64,000 bases of DNA from Burkholderia sp. Bp9142 (GCF_003853415.1 NZ_QTPP01000009.1:1-64000); one strand, 5' to 3'. Numbered from the stretch's first letter, positions 36,036-45,856 are shown. The notes: generated by a model not told the origin, from the letters alone. Numbers and translations are program-made.

Positions 36036-37499
36036 TCACGCGGAACCGGGAGTCGCCCGGGGGGGCTCGCCGGCCGGCGGCGATGCATCGCCGGCGCGTG
36101 CCGTCGCGGGGGCGCCGGCGCCTGGCGTGCCCGAAGTGCCCGAAGTGCCCGAGGCGGCGTCGTGGTCGAGCGCGGTGAGCCGCTCGCGCACGAAGCTGAT
36201 GTGCTCGCGCAGCACGTAGAACTGCCCCGCGTACGCGAGCGGCATCTTCATACGGTTCACGGCTTCCTCGATGTCGTCGAGCTCGTTGAGCAACTGGACG
36301 CGCTCATCGGCCGTATGCTCGCCGAGCGCGCGGCGCTCGAGCGCGATCAGCGCGCCGTACCAGCGGTAGATGCGCGAGCGCACCCGCCAGCCGTACAGCG
36401 ACGGCACGAGCCGCAGCCCCGGGATCAGCACGACGATCAGCGGCACCACCACGACGAGCAGCCGGTCGACGAGACTCGCGACCCAGAACGGCAGCCGCCG
36501 GTACAGGAAGGTCTTGCCCGATTTGTAATAGCGCGCCGCGTCGTCGGACAGCGGGAAGCCGCGCGTGACGGCGGACGGGAATTCGCCCGCGTGCTGCAGG
36601 ATCGTCGCGTGGCCGTGCACCTCGCGCGCGGCCTCGATCAGCAGGTCGGACAGCGCGGGGTGCAGCGTATCGCGCGCGACCAGCTCGATCGTCGGCGCGA
36701 CCGTATGGATGTCGGCGGGCGGCAGGTTGCGGCCGAGATCGTAGACGCCCATCGGCAGCGTGATCGCGGTCAGGTACGGAAAGCGCCGCGCGTACGCCTC
36801 GGCCTGCGTGAACGAGTACACGTGCACGCCGGGCGCGCGGAACAGCTTCGCCATCACCGGTATCTGGGTCGAGTCGCCGGACAGGAACGCGGCGTCGATC
36901 TTGCCGTCGAGCAGCGCGGTCGCGGCGTCCTCGCCGGCGGTCGGCAGCAGCTCGGTCGAGCCGCCCGGCACGATGCCGTTCATCTTCAGCAGCGCCAGGC
37001 TCAATTCGCGGGCGCCGCTGCCTTCCGCGCCGAGCGCGAGCCGCTTGCCCTTGAAGTCGGACAGGCGCGCGACGACCGGGCCGCGGTACATGATCGCGAG
37101 CGGCACGTAGCCGATGCTGCCGAGCGACGTCAGGTGCTCGTCGCGCTCCTTCGGACCGATGCCGCTCTGCACGAAGCCGACGTCGACCGGCGCGTTCGGG
37201 TTCGACAGCCGCTCGAGGTTCTGCGCGGACCCTTCCGACGACTGGACGTCGAGCGTGACGCCGTTCTTCGCGAGGATCGCCTTGTATTTCTGCGCGGCGT
37301 TCCAGTACGTGCTGCCGGGCGGGCCGGACGAAATCACGAGCGTGGACGGCGGCGCCGGCTGGATCAGCTTGACCGCGAGCCAGACGGCCGCGGCCGCGAG
37401 CAGCACGGTGGGGCCGATCGACAGCGCGAGGTCGCGCCACGACACCGCGACGAAGCGGGCGAGGATGCGGCGGGGCGGGCGAGGGCTGGCTGGCTTCAT
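36036..37499 (-). CDS. TAXI family TRAP transporter solute-binding protein with C-terminal membrane segment
   Basis: The 487-residue protein has an N-terminal membrane anchor (LALSIGPTVLLAAAAVWLAV) and a TAXI binding domain (STLVISSGPPGSTYWNAAQK, VDVGFVQSGIG, LALGAEGSGARELSLALLK). At about residues 345-365 a second membrane segment (LLVVVVPLIVVLIPGLRLVP) precedes a 120-residue cytosolic tail. No TRAP permease is nearby. The tail ends in Ser-Gly-Thr repeats encoded by 9-bp tandem units at 36127-36153. Possible roles are sensing or orphan solute capture. Confidence 0.85.
   Translation of the reverse strand: MKPASPRPPRRILARFVAVSWRDLALSIGPTVLLAAAAVWLAVKLIQPAPPSTLVISSGPPGSTYWNAAQKYKAILAKNGVTLDVQSSEGSAQNLERLSNPNAPVDVGFVQSGIGPKERDEHLTSLGSIGYVPLAIMYRGPVVARLSDFKGKRLALGAEGSGARELSLALLKMNGIVPGGSTELLPTAGEDAATALLDGKIDAAFLSGDSTQIPVMAKLFRAPGVHVYSFTQAEAYARRFPYLTAITLPMGVYDLGRNLPPADIHTVAPTIELVARDTLHPALSDLLIEAAREVHGHATILQHAGEFPSAVTRGFPLSDDAARYYKSGKTFLYRRLPFWVASLVDRLLVVVVPLIVVLIPGLRLVPSLYGWRVRSRIYRWYGALIALERRALGEHTADERVQLLNELDDIEEAVNRMKMPLAYAGQFYVLREHISFVRERLTALDHDAASGTSGTSGTPGAGAPATARAGDASPPAGEPPRATPGSA
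36127..36153 (-). repeat. Three tandem 9-bp units in the TAXI gene
   Basis: GTGCCCGAA is repeated three times (the last copy ends GAG). On the coding strand it encodes Ser-Gly-Thr triplets. As whole-codon units, copy changes would keep the frame and only lengthen the tail. Confidence 0.8.
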
Positions 37500-37953
37500 G
37501 GCGTCGGCGGATGATACGGGCGTGACGCATCGATGACGACCGTCACGGACGATGCACGCGATGCGCGTTCTGGCGGCGATGGTACCCGGTTTCCTCTGGC
37601 GTGCGCGAGTCGGACGCCGTGGCGGGGCCGCGGATCCGGGCGGGCGCGCCCGCGGACGGCGGGCGGCCGTGCGTCAAAAGCTTTGCGCTTCGGCGGGCGC
37701 TGGATTACATTGTGCGACGCAGCCGCGCCCGATTCGCGCGCGACCCGGCACGCAATGAGACCGGGCGCGTCCGGCCGGCGGCTGTCCGGCCCGGCCGGCC
37801 CGCATTCGCGCGCGCCGGCTGCCGGCCCGTGTCGCCTCTCTCGCATCGCCGTGGAAATCATCGGCCGTCCCGCCCGTTCGCGCGCGGGCCGGCTGCCTTT
37901 GGGGGTATCCGGCCGTACTGTGCACGGCCGTTCCGGAGTCACAAGGAGATAGC
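37500..37953. other. 454-bp intergenic region without a supported gene
   Basis: This region lies between two divergent genes, the TAXI binding protein and the BON protein. ORFs on both strands look like GC-rich noise. A perfect inverted repeat CGTGACG-N13-CGTCACG (37521-37527 and 37541-37547) sits 22-48 bp upstream of the TAXI gene and could be an operator. AAGGAG precedes the BON gene start. Confidence 0.45.
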
Positions 37954-38319
37954 ATGAAGTCGATCGTGTTGAGAGCGTTGGGTGTTGCGGCCGTGGCGGC
38001 CTGTTTGTCGGGCAGCGTATACGCGCAGTCGAGCGATGCGGCGGCAACCGAGGCGCCGGCCGCGGCGGCGAGCTCGCCGAAGGCCGCGGCCAAGGCCGCG
38101 AAGAAGGAGAGCCGCAAGCTCGGCTACGCGGTGCGCAAGGCGATTACGAAGGCTGGCGGCATCGACGTGGCGAACCTCGTCGTGCGCTCGAAGGGCGGGG
38201 TGATCACGCTGGAGGGCACGGTGCCCGACCAGGCACAGATCGACAAGGCGGAAGAGGCGGCGAAGGGCGTGAAGGGCGTGATGTCGGTCACGAACAAGCT
38301 GACGGTCCAGCAGCAATGA
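37954..38319 (+). CDS. Periplasmic BON-domain protein
   Basis: The 121-residue protein has a signal peptide (LGVAAVAACLSGSVYAQS, cleavage after Ala24) and an Ala/Lys-rich linker (residues 25-50). A single BON domain follows: VRKAITKAGGIDVANLVV, RSKGGVITLEGTVPDQAQI, VKGVMSVTNKLTV. BON proteins bind phospholipids or help protect the envelope under osmotic stress. AAGGAG 7 bp before the ATG supports the start. It stands alone. Confidence 0.92.
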   Translation: MKSIVLRALGVAAVAACLSGSVYAQSSDAAATEAPAAAASSPKAAAKAAKKESRKLGYAVRKAITKAGGIDVANLVVRSKGGVITLEGTVPDQAQIDKAEEAAKGVKGVMSVTNKLTVQQQ

Positions 38320-38458
38320 CGCCGGGCGGGCGGCGCATGCGCGCCGCTCGCGCCCGATTTCAGGCGGGCCCCGGCGTGCCGGGGCCTGTCTGCGCTTCAA
38401 CGGCCGCGAGCCGCGCACGACGAGGCGGCGGACCGATAACGATATCGAGAGGGCGGCA

Positions 38459-40549
38459 ATGACGACGCACGGGTGGGGCAGTCGGATTCTTGTCGGCGTG
38501 GCGCTGGCCGCGCTCACGTTGCTCGGTGCCTGCAACGGCAACGATTCGGGCGAGCGCAACCGGCTGCCCGGTTTCGTGTCCGGCAGCGTGCGCACGACCG
38601 CCTATGACGGCTCGAGCGACGACCTGCTGACGGCCGGCCTCGGCAAGACGGGCCTCGCCGTCGCCACCGCGCCCGCGTTCGCGAATCCGTCCCGTCCGAC
38701 GAGCGCCGAGCTGCGCCGCCTCGCGATCTGGTCGAACTACCGCGCGCTCGTCGACATGAGCGCGAACGGCGGCTACGGCCGCTTCTGGGGGCCGAACGTC
38801 GACCTCGACGGCAACGACACGCTCGGCGAAGGCAAGATTCCCGGCACCGAATATCTCGCGTATTCCGACGACGGCAGCGGCCGCAAGAACGTGACGCTGC
38901 TCGTGCAGGTGCCGGCCAGCTTCGATCCCGCGCAGCCGTGCATCGTCACCGCGACGTCGTCGGGTTCGCGCGGCGTGTACGGCGCGATCTCGGCGGCCGG
39001 CGAGTGGGGCCTCAAGCGCGGCTGCGCGGTCGCGTACAACGACAAGGGCGGCGGCAACGGCGCGCACGAGCTCGGTTCCGACACGATCACGCTGATCGAC
39101 GGCACGCTCGCCAACGCGGTGCTCGCCGGCAATGCCAGTCTCTTCACCGCGAACGTGACGAGCGGCGACCTGGCCGCGTTCAACGGCCGCTTCCCGAACC
39201 GCTACGCATTCAAGCACGCGCATTCGCAGCAGAATCCCGAACAGGACTGGGGGCACGCGACGCTGCAGTCGGTCGAATTCGCGTACTGGGCGCTCAACGA
39301 ACAGTTCGGGCCGCTGCTCGACAGCTCGCATCACGGCGTGCGCTACCACCCGGGCGACATCACGACGATCGCCGCGTCCGTCAGCAACGGCGGCGGCGCG
39401 GCGCTCGCGGCGGCCGAGCAGGACACGCGCCGCTGGATCACCGCGGTCGTGGTCGGCGAGCCGCAGGTCAACGTGCGGATGGCGCCGAACGCGGTCGTGC
39501 GCGAGGGCGGCCGGCCGGTGCCGTCGTTCGGCCGGCCGCTGGCCGACTACGCGACGCTCGCGAACCTGCTGGAGCCGTGCGCGGCCGCGTCGGCGTCGCT
39601 CGCGGACGCGCCGTACCTGAGCGCGCTGCCGGCCGCCACCACGCAGTCGATCCGCACGCAGCGCTGCGCGACGCTCGCGGCGGCCGGGCTCGTGGCGGGT
39701 GCCGATACGCAGAGCCAGGCCGCCGACGCGCTCGCCCAGCTGCACGCGGCCGGCTATCTCGCCGATTCCGACCTGCTGCAGGCGTCGATGTGGGATTCGC
39801 AGGCGATTCCGGCGATCGCGGTCACCTATGCGAACGCGTACACGCGCTCGCGCGTGACCGACAATCTGTGCAATTTCAGCTTCGCGACCACCAGCGCGGC
39901 GACGGGCGCGGTCGCGCCGCCCGCCGCGTCGCCGATGCCGGCCGTGTTCGGCCTCGGCAACGGCGTGCCGCCGACGGCCGGCGTCAATCTGGTGTTCAAC
40001 ACCGGCGCGGGTGTCGACCACCGGCTCGCGACGCCCGACGCGAGCTTCGCGGGCGCGCTGTGCCTGCGCCAGCTGTGGACCAACGGAATGCTCGACATGC
40101 CGGCGAACGTCGATGCGGTGCGCGTGAACGCGAACCTGCAGGGCAAGCCCGCGATCATCGTGCAGGGCCGCAGCGACGCGCTCGTGCCGGTGAATCACGC
40201 ATCGCGTGCGTACGTCGCGCAGAACAGCCTCAGCGAAGGCGGCCGCGGCCAGCTCGTGTTCTACGAGGTGACGAACGGGCAGCACTTCGACGCGTTCCTG
40301 CCCGTCGCGGGTTTCGACTCGCGCTTCGTGCCGGTCCACTATTACGACCTGCAGGCGCTGAACCTGATGTGGCGGCACCTGAAGAACGGCGCTGCGTTGC
40401 CGCCGTCACAGGTGATCCGCACGGTGCCGCGCGGCGGCACGCCGGGCGCCGCGCCCGCGCTGACGAGCACGAACCTGCCGCCGATCTCGGCGTCGCCCGG
40501 CGCGAACGCGATCACGGCCGGCGCCGGCGCAGTCGACGTGCCGCTCTGA
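38459..40549 (+). CDS. Secreted D-3-hydroxybutyrate oligomer hydrolase (lipoprotein)
   Basis: The 696-residue protein fits the 3-hydroxybutyrate oligomer hydrolase family, with a lipobox LLGAC (Cys24) after the hydrophobic leader. The active-site Ser is in TIAASVSNGGGAAL (Ser309), and C-terminal IIVQGRSDALVPVNHASRAY and GQHFDAFLP supply the Asp/His region. It cleaves 3-hydroxybutyrate oligomers from PHB breakdown outside the cytosol. Its length matches the family. A terminator follows directly. Confidence 0.9.
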   Translation: MTTHGWGSRILVGVALAALTLLGACNGNDSGERNRLPGFVSGSVRTTAYDGSSDDLLTAGLGKTGLAVATAPAFANPSRPTSAELRRLAIWSNYRALVDMSANGGYGRFWGPNVDLDGNDTLGEGKIPGTEYLAYSDDGSGRKNVTLLVQVPASFDPAQPCIVTATSSGSRGVYGAISAAGEWGLKRGCAVAYNDKGGGNGAHELGSDTITLIDGTLANAVLAGNASLFTANVTSGDLAAFNGRFPNRYAFKHAHSQQNPEQDWGHATLQSVEFAYWALNEQFGPLLDSSHHGVRYHPGDITTIAASVSNGGGAALAAAEQDTRRWITAVVVGEPQVNVRMAPNAVVREGGRPVPSFGRPLADYATLANLLEPCAAASASLADAPYLSALPAATTQSIRTQRCATLAAAGLVAGADTQSQAADALAQLHAAGYLADSDLLQASMWDSQAIPAIAVTYANAYTRSRVTDNLCNFSFATTSAATGAVAPPAASPMPAVFGLGNGVPPTAGVNLVFNTGAGVDHRLATPDASFAGALCLRQLWTNGMLDMPANVDAVRVNANLQGKPAIIVQGRSDALVPVNHASRAYVAQNSLSEGGRGQLVFYEVTNGQHFDAFLPVAGFDSRFVPVHYYDLQALNLMWRHLKNGAALPPSQVIRTVPRGGTPGAAPALTSTNLPPISASPGANAITAGAGAVDVPL

Positions 40550-41159
40550 CGGCGCCTGCCGCGCCGCGTTTCCGAAGCCGGACCACCGTCCGGCTTTTTG
40601 CTTTTCGGCGACTGGAATCGGTCCCGTACTGGTCTTTATCGGAATGGCACGTGCTGTAACAAATTATTACTTTACGGCGGAAAACCCGGAATCTAATATG
40701 CGCCGGTATTTTCACTTAATTTAATAAATTACCGTAGAGAAAACATTCCTTTCCATATAGTTAATCGATCCTTTCGATTTTATTAAATCGGCTCGAGCTG
40801 GGATTGGTCGCCGTTTTGCGATTAATCGACATCTCGCCGAGAGGGATCGTTCGTCTGTTCGAAGCGGCGGCGCCTTGCCTGGCCGGCTTTGCAGGGAATA
40901 CTTTTGCCTGCGATTTCTCGTGCATGCGGATCACGGGCCTGAATTCGCATTGCCGCGCAGTATTGAATTGCCGGTCGCAATGGAATTGATTCCATTGCGC
41001 GGTGGCGGAATATGGGTGGGGTAAATCATGCCGGCCGGTATTCGTCGATCCGGTAAAAACTCGGGGTGCATCGCAAAACGAATGCGCTCCCGGTGCGGAG
41101 CGCCGGCGCGAATGATCCTTTGCGCCGGCGGTATTTATCGTTCTGTTCGAGAGGCAATA
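40550..41159. other. 610-bp gap with terminator and AT-rich promoter region
   Basis: After the terminator, 40640-41000 is AT-rich relative to the surroundings and holds no convincing gene (the ORF at 40804-40989 has no protein-like features). The region likely contains the promoter of the S10 peptidase lipoprotein. GAGGC lies just before that gene's ATG. Confidence 0.45.
40577..40606 (+). terminator. Rho-independent terminator after the oligomer hydrolase
   Basis: GCCGGAC (40577-40583) pairs with GTCCGGC (40588-40594) around CACC, followed by TTTTTGCTTTT. Confidence 0.85.
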
Positions 41160-42992
41160 ATGACGACACTGAAGTCCTTGAAAGACGGTTTCGCGCTATT
41201 TGGAACGACACTGAGCATGCCGCTCGCCGCAGCCGCGGCCGCGGCGCTGCTCGTCACGGGATGCGGCGGCGACGACGGGTCCGGCCCGGCCGCCGCCACC
41301 GCGGCGGCGGCGACGACGTCGAACGGCAGCACGTCGGCCAGCACCGACGCAACGGCTGCCGTGGCCGACCAGCCGTATGTCGACAACGACGTGTACGGCA
41401 CCGGACCGGACGACGCGGTCACGGATTCGACCGAAGGGGCCGCGGTCGTGCACCGTCAGGTCACGATCGGCGGCAAGACCATCAAGTACACGGCCACCAC
41501 CGGCCACCTGACCACGATCGATCCGATCACGTCGGCGCCGAACGCGAAGATGTTCTACGTCGCGTACACGCAGGACAACCCGGACCCGTCGAAGCCGCGC
41601 CCGGTCACGTTCTTCTACAACGGCGGCCCCGGCTCGTCGTCGGTGTACCTGCTGCTCGGCTCGTACGGGCCGAAGCGCCTGCAGTCGTCGTTCCCGAGCT
41701 TCACGCCGCCGGCCCCGTACAAGCTGCTCGACAACCCGGACAGCCTGCTCGACCGCTCCGACCTCGTGTTCATCAACCCGGTCGGCACCGGCTACTCGGC
41801 GGCGATCGCCCCGGCGAAGAACAAGGACTTCTGGGGCACCGACCAGGACGCGCATTCGATCGACCGCTTCATCCAGCGCTACCTGACCAAGTACGCGCGC
41901 TGGAACTCGCCGAAGTTCCTGTACGGCGAGTCGTACGGCACGGCGCGCAGCGCGGTCGTGTCGTGGGTGCTGCATGAAGACGGCATCGACCTGAACGGGA
42001 TCACGCTGCAGTCGTCGATCCTCGACTATGCGAATGCGCTGTCCGCGCCGGGCACGTTCCCGACACTCGCGGCCGACGCGTTCTACTGGAAGAAGACGAC
42101 GCTTAACCCCACGCCGACCGATCTCGACGCGTACATGGTGCAGGCCCGCAATTACGCGGACAACACGCTCGCGCCGCTCGCGCAGAAGCCGAACCCGCAG
42201 GACGGCGGCTTCGTGAACGTGCGGCTGAACCTGAACCTGCAGACCGCGCAGCAGATGGGGGCGTACATCGGCACGGATCCGACGTCGCTGATCCAGACCT
42301 TCGGCAACCCGGCCGCGCTCGGCAACGTGCCGTCGTCGGACGACAACCCGCCGTACACGTTCTTCCTGACGCTCGTGCCGGGCACGCAGATCGGCCAGTA
42401 CGACGGCCGCGCGAACTTCACGGGCAAGGGCATCGCGCCGTACATCCTGCCGAACTCGGGCAGCAACGATCCGTCGATCACGAACGTCGGCGGCGCGTAC
42501 ACGGTGCTGTGGAACAGCTACATCAACACCGATCTCAAGTACACGTCGACGTCGTCGTTCGTGGACCTGAACGACCAGGTCTTCAACAACTGGGACTTCA
42601 GCCACACGGACCCGACCGGCGCGAACCGGGGCGGCGGCAATACGCTGTATACGGCCGGTGACCTGGCGGCGACGATGAGCGTGAACCCGGACCTGAAGGT
42701 GCTGTCGGCGAACGGCTACTTCGATGCGGTCACGCCGTTCCACCAGACCGAGCTGACGCTCGCGCAGATGCCGCTCGATCCGACGCTCAAGGCGCGGAAC
42801 CTAACGATCAGGAACTACCCGTCGGGCCACATGATCTACCTGAACGACGCATCGCGGACCGCGCTGAAGGGCGACCTCGGCAACTTCTACGACGGCATCC
42901 TCGCGAACCGTACCGCGCTGCAGCGCGTCTTGAAGCTGCAGGCGCGCACGCAGCAGCTCAGGCAGCAGCAATTGCAGCAGCAGGGGCAGTAA
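41160..42992 (+). CDS. Secreted S10 family serine carboxypeptidase lipoprotein
   Basis: The 610-residue protein has a lipobox LVTGC (Cys35), then a Gly/Ser/Thr-rich spacer. The S10 peptidase domain includes TFFYNGGPGSSSVYLLLGSY (oxyanion region), GESYGTARSAVVSWVLH with nucleophile Ser258, a C-terminal Asp in SANGYFDAVTPFHQTEL and His in NYPSGHMIYLND. S10 enzymes remove C-terminal residues, often at acidic pH. It would act on the outer surface or in the periplasm. The chain ends in a Gln-rich tail. The ATG at 41160 excludes an upstream frame extension lacking signal features. Confidence 0.9.
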   Translation: MTTLKSLKDGFALFGTTLSMPLAAAAAAALLVTGCGGDDGSGPAAATAAAATTSNGSTSASTDATAAVADQPYVDNDVYGTGPDDAVTDSTEGAAVVHRQVTIGGKTIKYTATTGHLTTIDPITSAPNAKMFYVAYTQDNPDPSKPRPVTFFYNGGPGSSSVYLLLGSYGPKRLQSSFPSFTPPAPYKLLDNPDSLLDRSDLVFINPVGTGYSAAIAPAKNKDFWGTDQDAHSIDRFIQRYLTKYARWNSPKFLYGESYGTARSAVVSWVLHEDGIDLNGITLQSSILDYANALSAPGTFPTLAADAFYWKKTTLNPTPTDLDAYMVQARNYADNTLAPLAQKPNPQDGGFVNVRLNLNLQTAQQMGAYIGTDPTSLIQTFGNPAALGNVPSSDDNPPYTFFLTLVPGTQIGQYDGRANFTGKGIAPYILPNSGSNDPSITNVGGAYTVLWNSYINTDLKYTSTSSFVDLNDQVFNNWDFSHTDPTGANRGGGNTLYTAGDLAATMSVNPDLKVLSANGYFDAVTPFHQTELTLAQMPLDPTLKARNLTIRNYPSGHMIYLNDASRTALKGDLGNFYDGILANRTALQRVLKLQARTQQLRQQQLQQQGQ

Positions 42993-43090
42993 GCGCAGCG
43001 GGCGGCGTGCGCGCCGCCCGCGCGATGCGATGCGCGTCGCCCCGGTTCGCCGCCGGGCCGTGCGCGGATCTCACCGCCCCGGATGGACGA

Positions 43091-43126
43091 CAGCCCGATC
43101 GGCGCAGGCCGGTCGGGCTGTTTTCT
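43091..43126 (+). terminator. Rho-independent terminator after the S10 peptidase gene
   Basis: CAGCCCGA (43091-43098) pairs with TCGGGCTG (43113-43120), followed by TTTTCTTG. It lies about 100 bp after the stop, between convergent genes. Confidence 0.75.
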
Positions 43127-43206
43127 TGTGCGGCGGGAGACGGGCCGGCGCGTCATGCGCCGGCGGGCACAAGGAGATAACCGCGGCGGAAGGGCGCCCG
43201 CGCCGC

Positions 43207-43995
43207 TTACGCGAGCACGAGCCGCACGCCGACCGCGACGAGCGTCGCGGCAAGCAGGTTGCGCAGCAGCCGCTCGGGCGCGCGCGCGGACAGCAGGCTG
43301 CCGAGCACGATGCCGGGCAGCGAGCCGAGCAGCAGCGACAGCAGCATCGACCAGTCGACCGAGCCGAGCAGCCAGTGACCCATGCCCGCGATGAGCGTGA
43401 GCGGCACCGCGTGCGCGATGTCGGACCCGACGATGCGGGTGGTCGCGAGCATCGGATACAGCAGCAGCAGCACGGTCACGCCGATCGCGCCGGCGCCGAC
43501 CGACGTCATCGACACGAGCACGCCGAGCACGGCGCCCGTCAGCACGGTCGACCACAGCGTGCGCGCGGGGCTCGGCGCGAGCGGGTTGCGCGCGGCGAGC
43601 GCGGTCAGTTGCGGACGGAAGATCAGTGCGAGCGACGTGAGCAGCAGCGCGATGCCGAGCACCAGCTGGATCATCCGCGCGGTGCCGGGCGAATTCATCC
43701 CGTGCGTGTGCAGCACCCACAGCGTGACGGCCGCGGCCGGGACGCTGCCGGCCGCGAGCCGGCCGGTGATGCGCCAGTCGATGGACCCCTTCAGCCCGTG
43801 GACGAGCGTGCCGGTGGCCTTGGTCGCGGCGGCGTACAGCAGGTCGGTGCCGACCGCCGTCGCGGGGTGGACGCCGAACAGCAGCACGAGGATCGGCGTC
43901 ATCAGCGAGCCGCCGCCGACGCCCGTCAGGCCGACGAGAATGCCGACGAACAGGCCGGACAGGGAGTACAGCAGATCGATATGGGGAAGCGACAT
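43207..43995 (-). CDS. TauE/SafE family sulfite/organosulfonate exporter
   Basis: The 262-residue membrane protein has the TauE/SafE pattern: LSGLFVGILVGLTGVGGGSL at the N-terminus, GTDLLYAAATKATGTLVHGL in the first half, and a second repeat with LTGAVLGVLVSMTSVGAGAI. Eight or so membrane segments are visible. Family members export sulfite, sulfoacetate or related anions. No sulfur genes are beside it. Confidence 0.9.
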   Translation of the reverse strand: MSLPHIDLLYSLSGLFVGILVGLTGVGGGSLMTPILVLLFGVHPATAVGTDLLYAAATKATGTLVHGLKGSIDWRITGRLAAGSVPAAAVTLWVLHTHGMNSPGTARMIQLVLGIALLLTSLALIFRPQLTALAARNPLAPSPARTLWSTVLTGAVLGVLVSMTSVGAGAIGVTVLLLLYPMLATTRIVGSDIAHAVPLTLIAGMGHWLLGSVDWSMLLSLLLGSLPGIVLGSLLSARAPERLLRNLLAATLVAVGVRLVLA

Positions 43996-44293
43996 CGGAA
44001 GCAGGCGGTTATGCGGCGTTCGGCGGCGGCGCGCGGGTCAAAGTCTGCCATTGTCGCAAAAGTGGCGCGTCGATGTACGACTACGTTAAAAATTGACCGG
44101 GAAAGTCCACCGGACGGGCCGTTCGCGGCGGGTGAAACGGTCGTTTGAACGGGCGCCGGGCCCGGCGGGGCGGCGCGCCGGCGTCGGCAGGCGGTGCGGC
44201 CGATGCCTGGCTGTCGGACGGGGCGCGCCGGATCGGGGAGGAAGGCGGGAGCGGGGCGCGACGGCGCGCCCCCCGGTCGAGGCGGGGCGGCCG
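43996..44293. other. Intergenic region between two minus-strand transporter genes
   Basis: The 298 bp between the TauE/SafE gene and the DHA2 exporter gene are very GC-rich and hold no supported gene. They should contain the promoter of the TauE/SafE gene. ATTTTTAACGTAGTCG on the minus strand near 44080-44095 is the only AT-rich patch. Confidence 0.4.
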
Positions 44294-45733
44294 TCAGTGC
44301 ATCGCCGGGCCGGCGCCCGGCACGGCGTCCTGGCGGCGGATGCGCAGCGCGAGGCCGAGCAGCCCGGCCGCGGCCGCGCATGCCGCGCCGACCGCAAACG
44401 CGGCGTGGTAGCCGCCGTTCAGCGCGTCGAGCGGCGTCGCGCGAGCGGCCGCGAGCACATCGGTGCGCGCGGCCGCGAGGCTCGCGAGCACGGCGAGGCC
44501 GAGCGCGCCGCCCATCATGAACGCGGTGTTGACGATGCCCGACGCGAGCCCCGAGTCGGCCGGATCGACGTCACTCATCGCGGCAAGCAGCACCGGATTG
44601 AACGCGACGCCCGCGCCGATGCCGAGCAGCGTCATGCCGGGCAGTACGTGCCAGACGAAGCCGCCGTCCGCCGGCGCGCGCGCGAACAGCGCGAGGCCGC
44701 AGGCGGCGATCAGCAGGCCGGCCGCGATCGGGCCGCGGATCCCGAAGCGCATCACGATCCGCGCCGACAGCCCGAGCGAGAACGCGGCCATGATCAGGTT
44801 CGCCGGCAGGAACGCGAGCCCGACCTGCAGCGGCCCGTAGCCGAGCACGCGCTGCATGTAGAGCGCGGACAGGAAGAACCACGCGAACATCGCGGCGGCC
44901 CACAGCACGCCGATCACGTTCGCGAGCGCGACGTTGCGCGCGGCGAACAGCGTGAGCGGCATCAGCGGATGCGCGACGCGCGCCTCGATCGCAACGAACA
45001 GCGCGAGCAGCACGACGGCCGCGCCGATCAGCACGACGGTCTGCGTCGACAGCCAGCCGGCCTCGTTGCCGCCGACGATCCCGTAGACCGCGAGCATCAG
45101 CGACGCGGTCACGGTGACCGCGCCCGCGACGTCGAGGCGCGCCGCGCCGGCCGGCGCGCGCATGCGCGGCAGCAGCGCGATGCACATCGCATGGACCGCG
45201 ATGCCGATCGGCAGGTTGACGAGGAAGATCCAGTGCCACGACAGCGTGCTCGTCAAGAGCCCGCCGAGCAGCACGCCGATGCTGCCGCCGCCCGCGCAGA
45301 CGAAGCCGTAGACGCCCATCGCGCGTGCCCGTTCGCCCGGTTCGGTAAAGAGATTCATGATCAGCGACAACGACACGGCCGAAACGATCGCGCCGCCGAA
45401 GCCCTGCACGGCGCGCGCGGCGATCAGCATCGTCTGCGATTGCGCGAGGCCGCAGGCGAGCGACGCAAGTGTGAACACGACGAGGCCCGCGAGGAACATG
45501 CGCCGCTGGCCGTACAGGTCGCCGAGCCGGCCGCCGAGCAGCAGGCAGCCGCCGAACGTCAGCAGGTATGCGTTGACGACCCACACGAGGGCCGTCCCGG
45601 TGAAGTGGAGGTCGGTGCTGATCGACGGCAACGCAACGTTCACGATCGTGCTGTCGAGCACGATCATCAGCACGCCGAGGCAGAGGACGAGCAGCGCGTA
45701 CCAGCGCTTTTCGCCGTGGATCCCGTGGGTCAT
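44294..45733 (-). CDS. MFS drug exporter, EmrB/QacA DHA2 family
   Basis: The 479-residue protein has about 14 membrane segments, as in DHA2 exporters. VLCLGVLMIVLDSTIVNVAL near the start is the DHA2 signature (LDxTIVNVALP), GGRLGDLYGQRRMFLAGL is the loop 2-3 motif, and VQGFGGAIVSAVSLSLI follows. It probably exports drugs or organic solvents. Start 45733 has AGAAGG 10 bp upstream; a start at 45772 is possible. No efflux regulator is adjacent. Confidence 0.9.
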   Translation of the reverse strand: MTHGIHGEKRWYALLVLCLGVLMIVLDSTIVNVALPSISTDLHFTGTALVWVVNAYLLTFGGCLLLGGRLGDLYGQRRMFLAGLVVFTLASLACGLAQSQTMLIAARAVQGFGGAIVSAVSLSLIMNLFTEPGERARAMGVYGFVCAGGGSIGVLLGGLLTSTLSWHWIFLVNLPIGIAVHAMCIALLPRMRAPAGAARLDVAGAVTVTASLMLAVYGIVGGNEAGWLSTQTVVLIGAAVVLLALFVAIEARVAHPLMPLTLFAARNVALANVIGVLWAAAMFAWFFLSALYMQRVLGYGPLQVGLAFLPANLIMAAFSLGLSARIVMRFGIRGPIAAGLLIAACGLALFARAPADGGFVWHVLPGMTLLGIGAGVAFNPVLLAAMSDVDPADSGLASGIVNTAFMMGGALGLAVLASLAAARTDVLAAARATPLDALNGGYHAAFAVGAACAAAAGLLGLALRIRRQDAVPGAGPAMH

Positions 45734-45856
45734 GGGCCTGCCGCCTTCTGACAGTTGTTTGAAAGGCTGCATTGTAGACGTCGGCGGCACCCGCTTCCTG
45801 CCGGTTTGTGGCAGGAGCGACGCGTAGCGGCGGCGGGTGTCGCGCGGCGCCGGACG

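Noticed and set aside
40804..40989. A 61-residue plus-strand ORF in the gap before the S10 peptidase
   Set aside because: No ribosome binding site, no protein-like pattern, and it lies in AT-rich promoter DNA.
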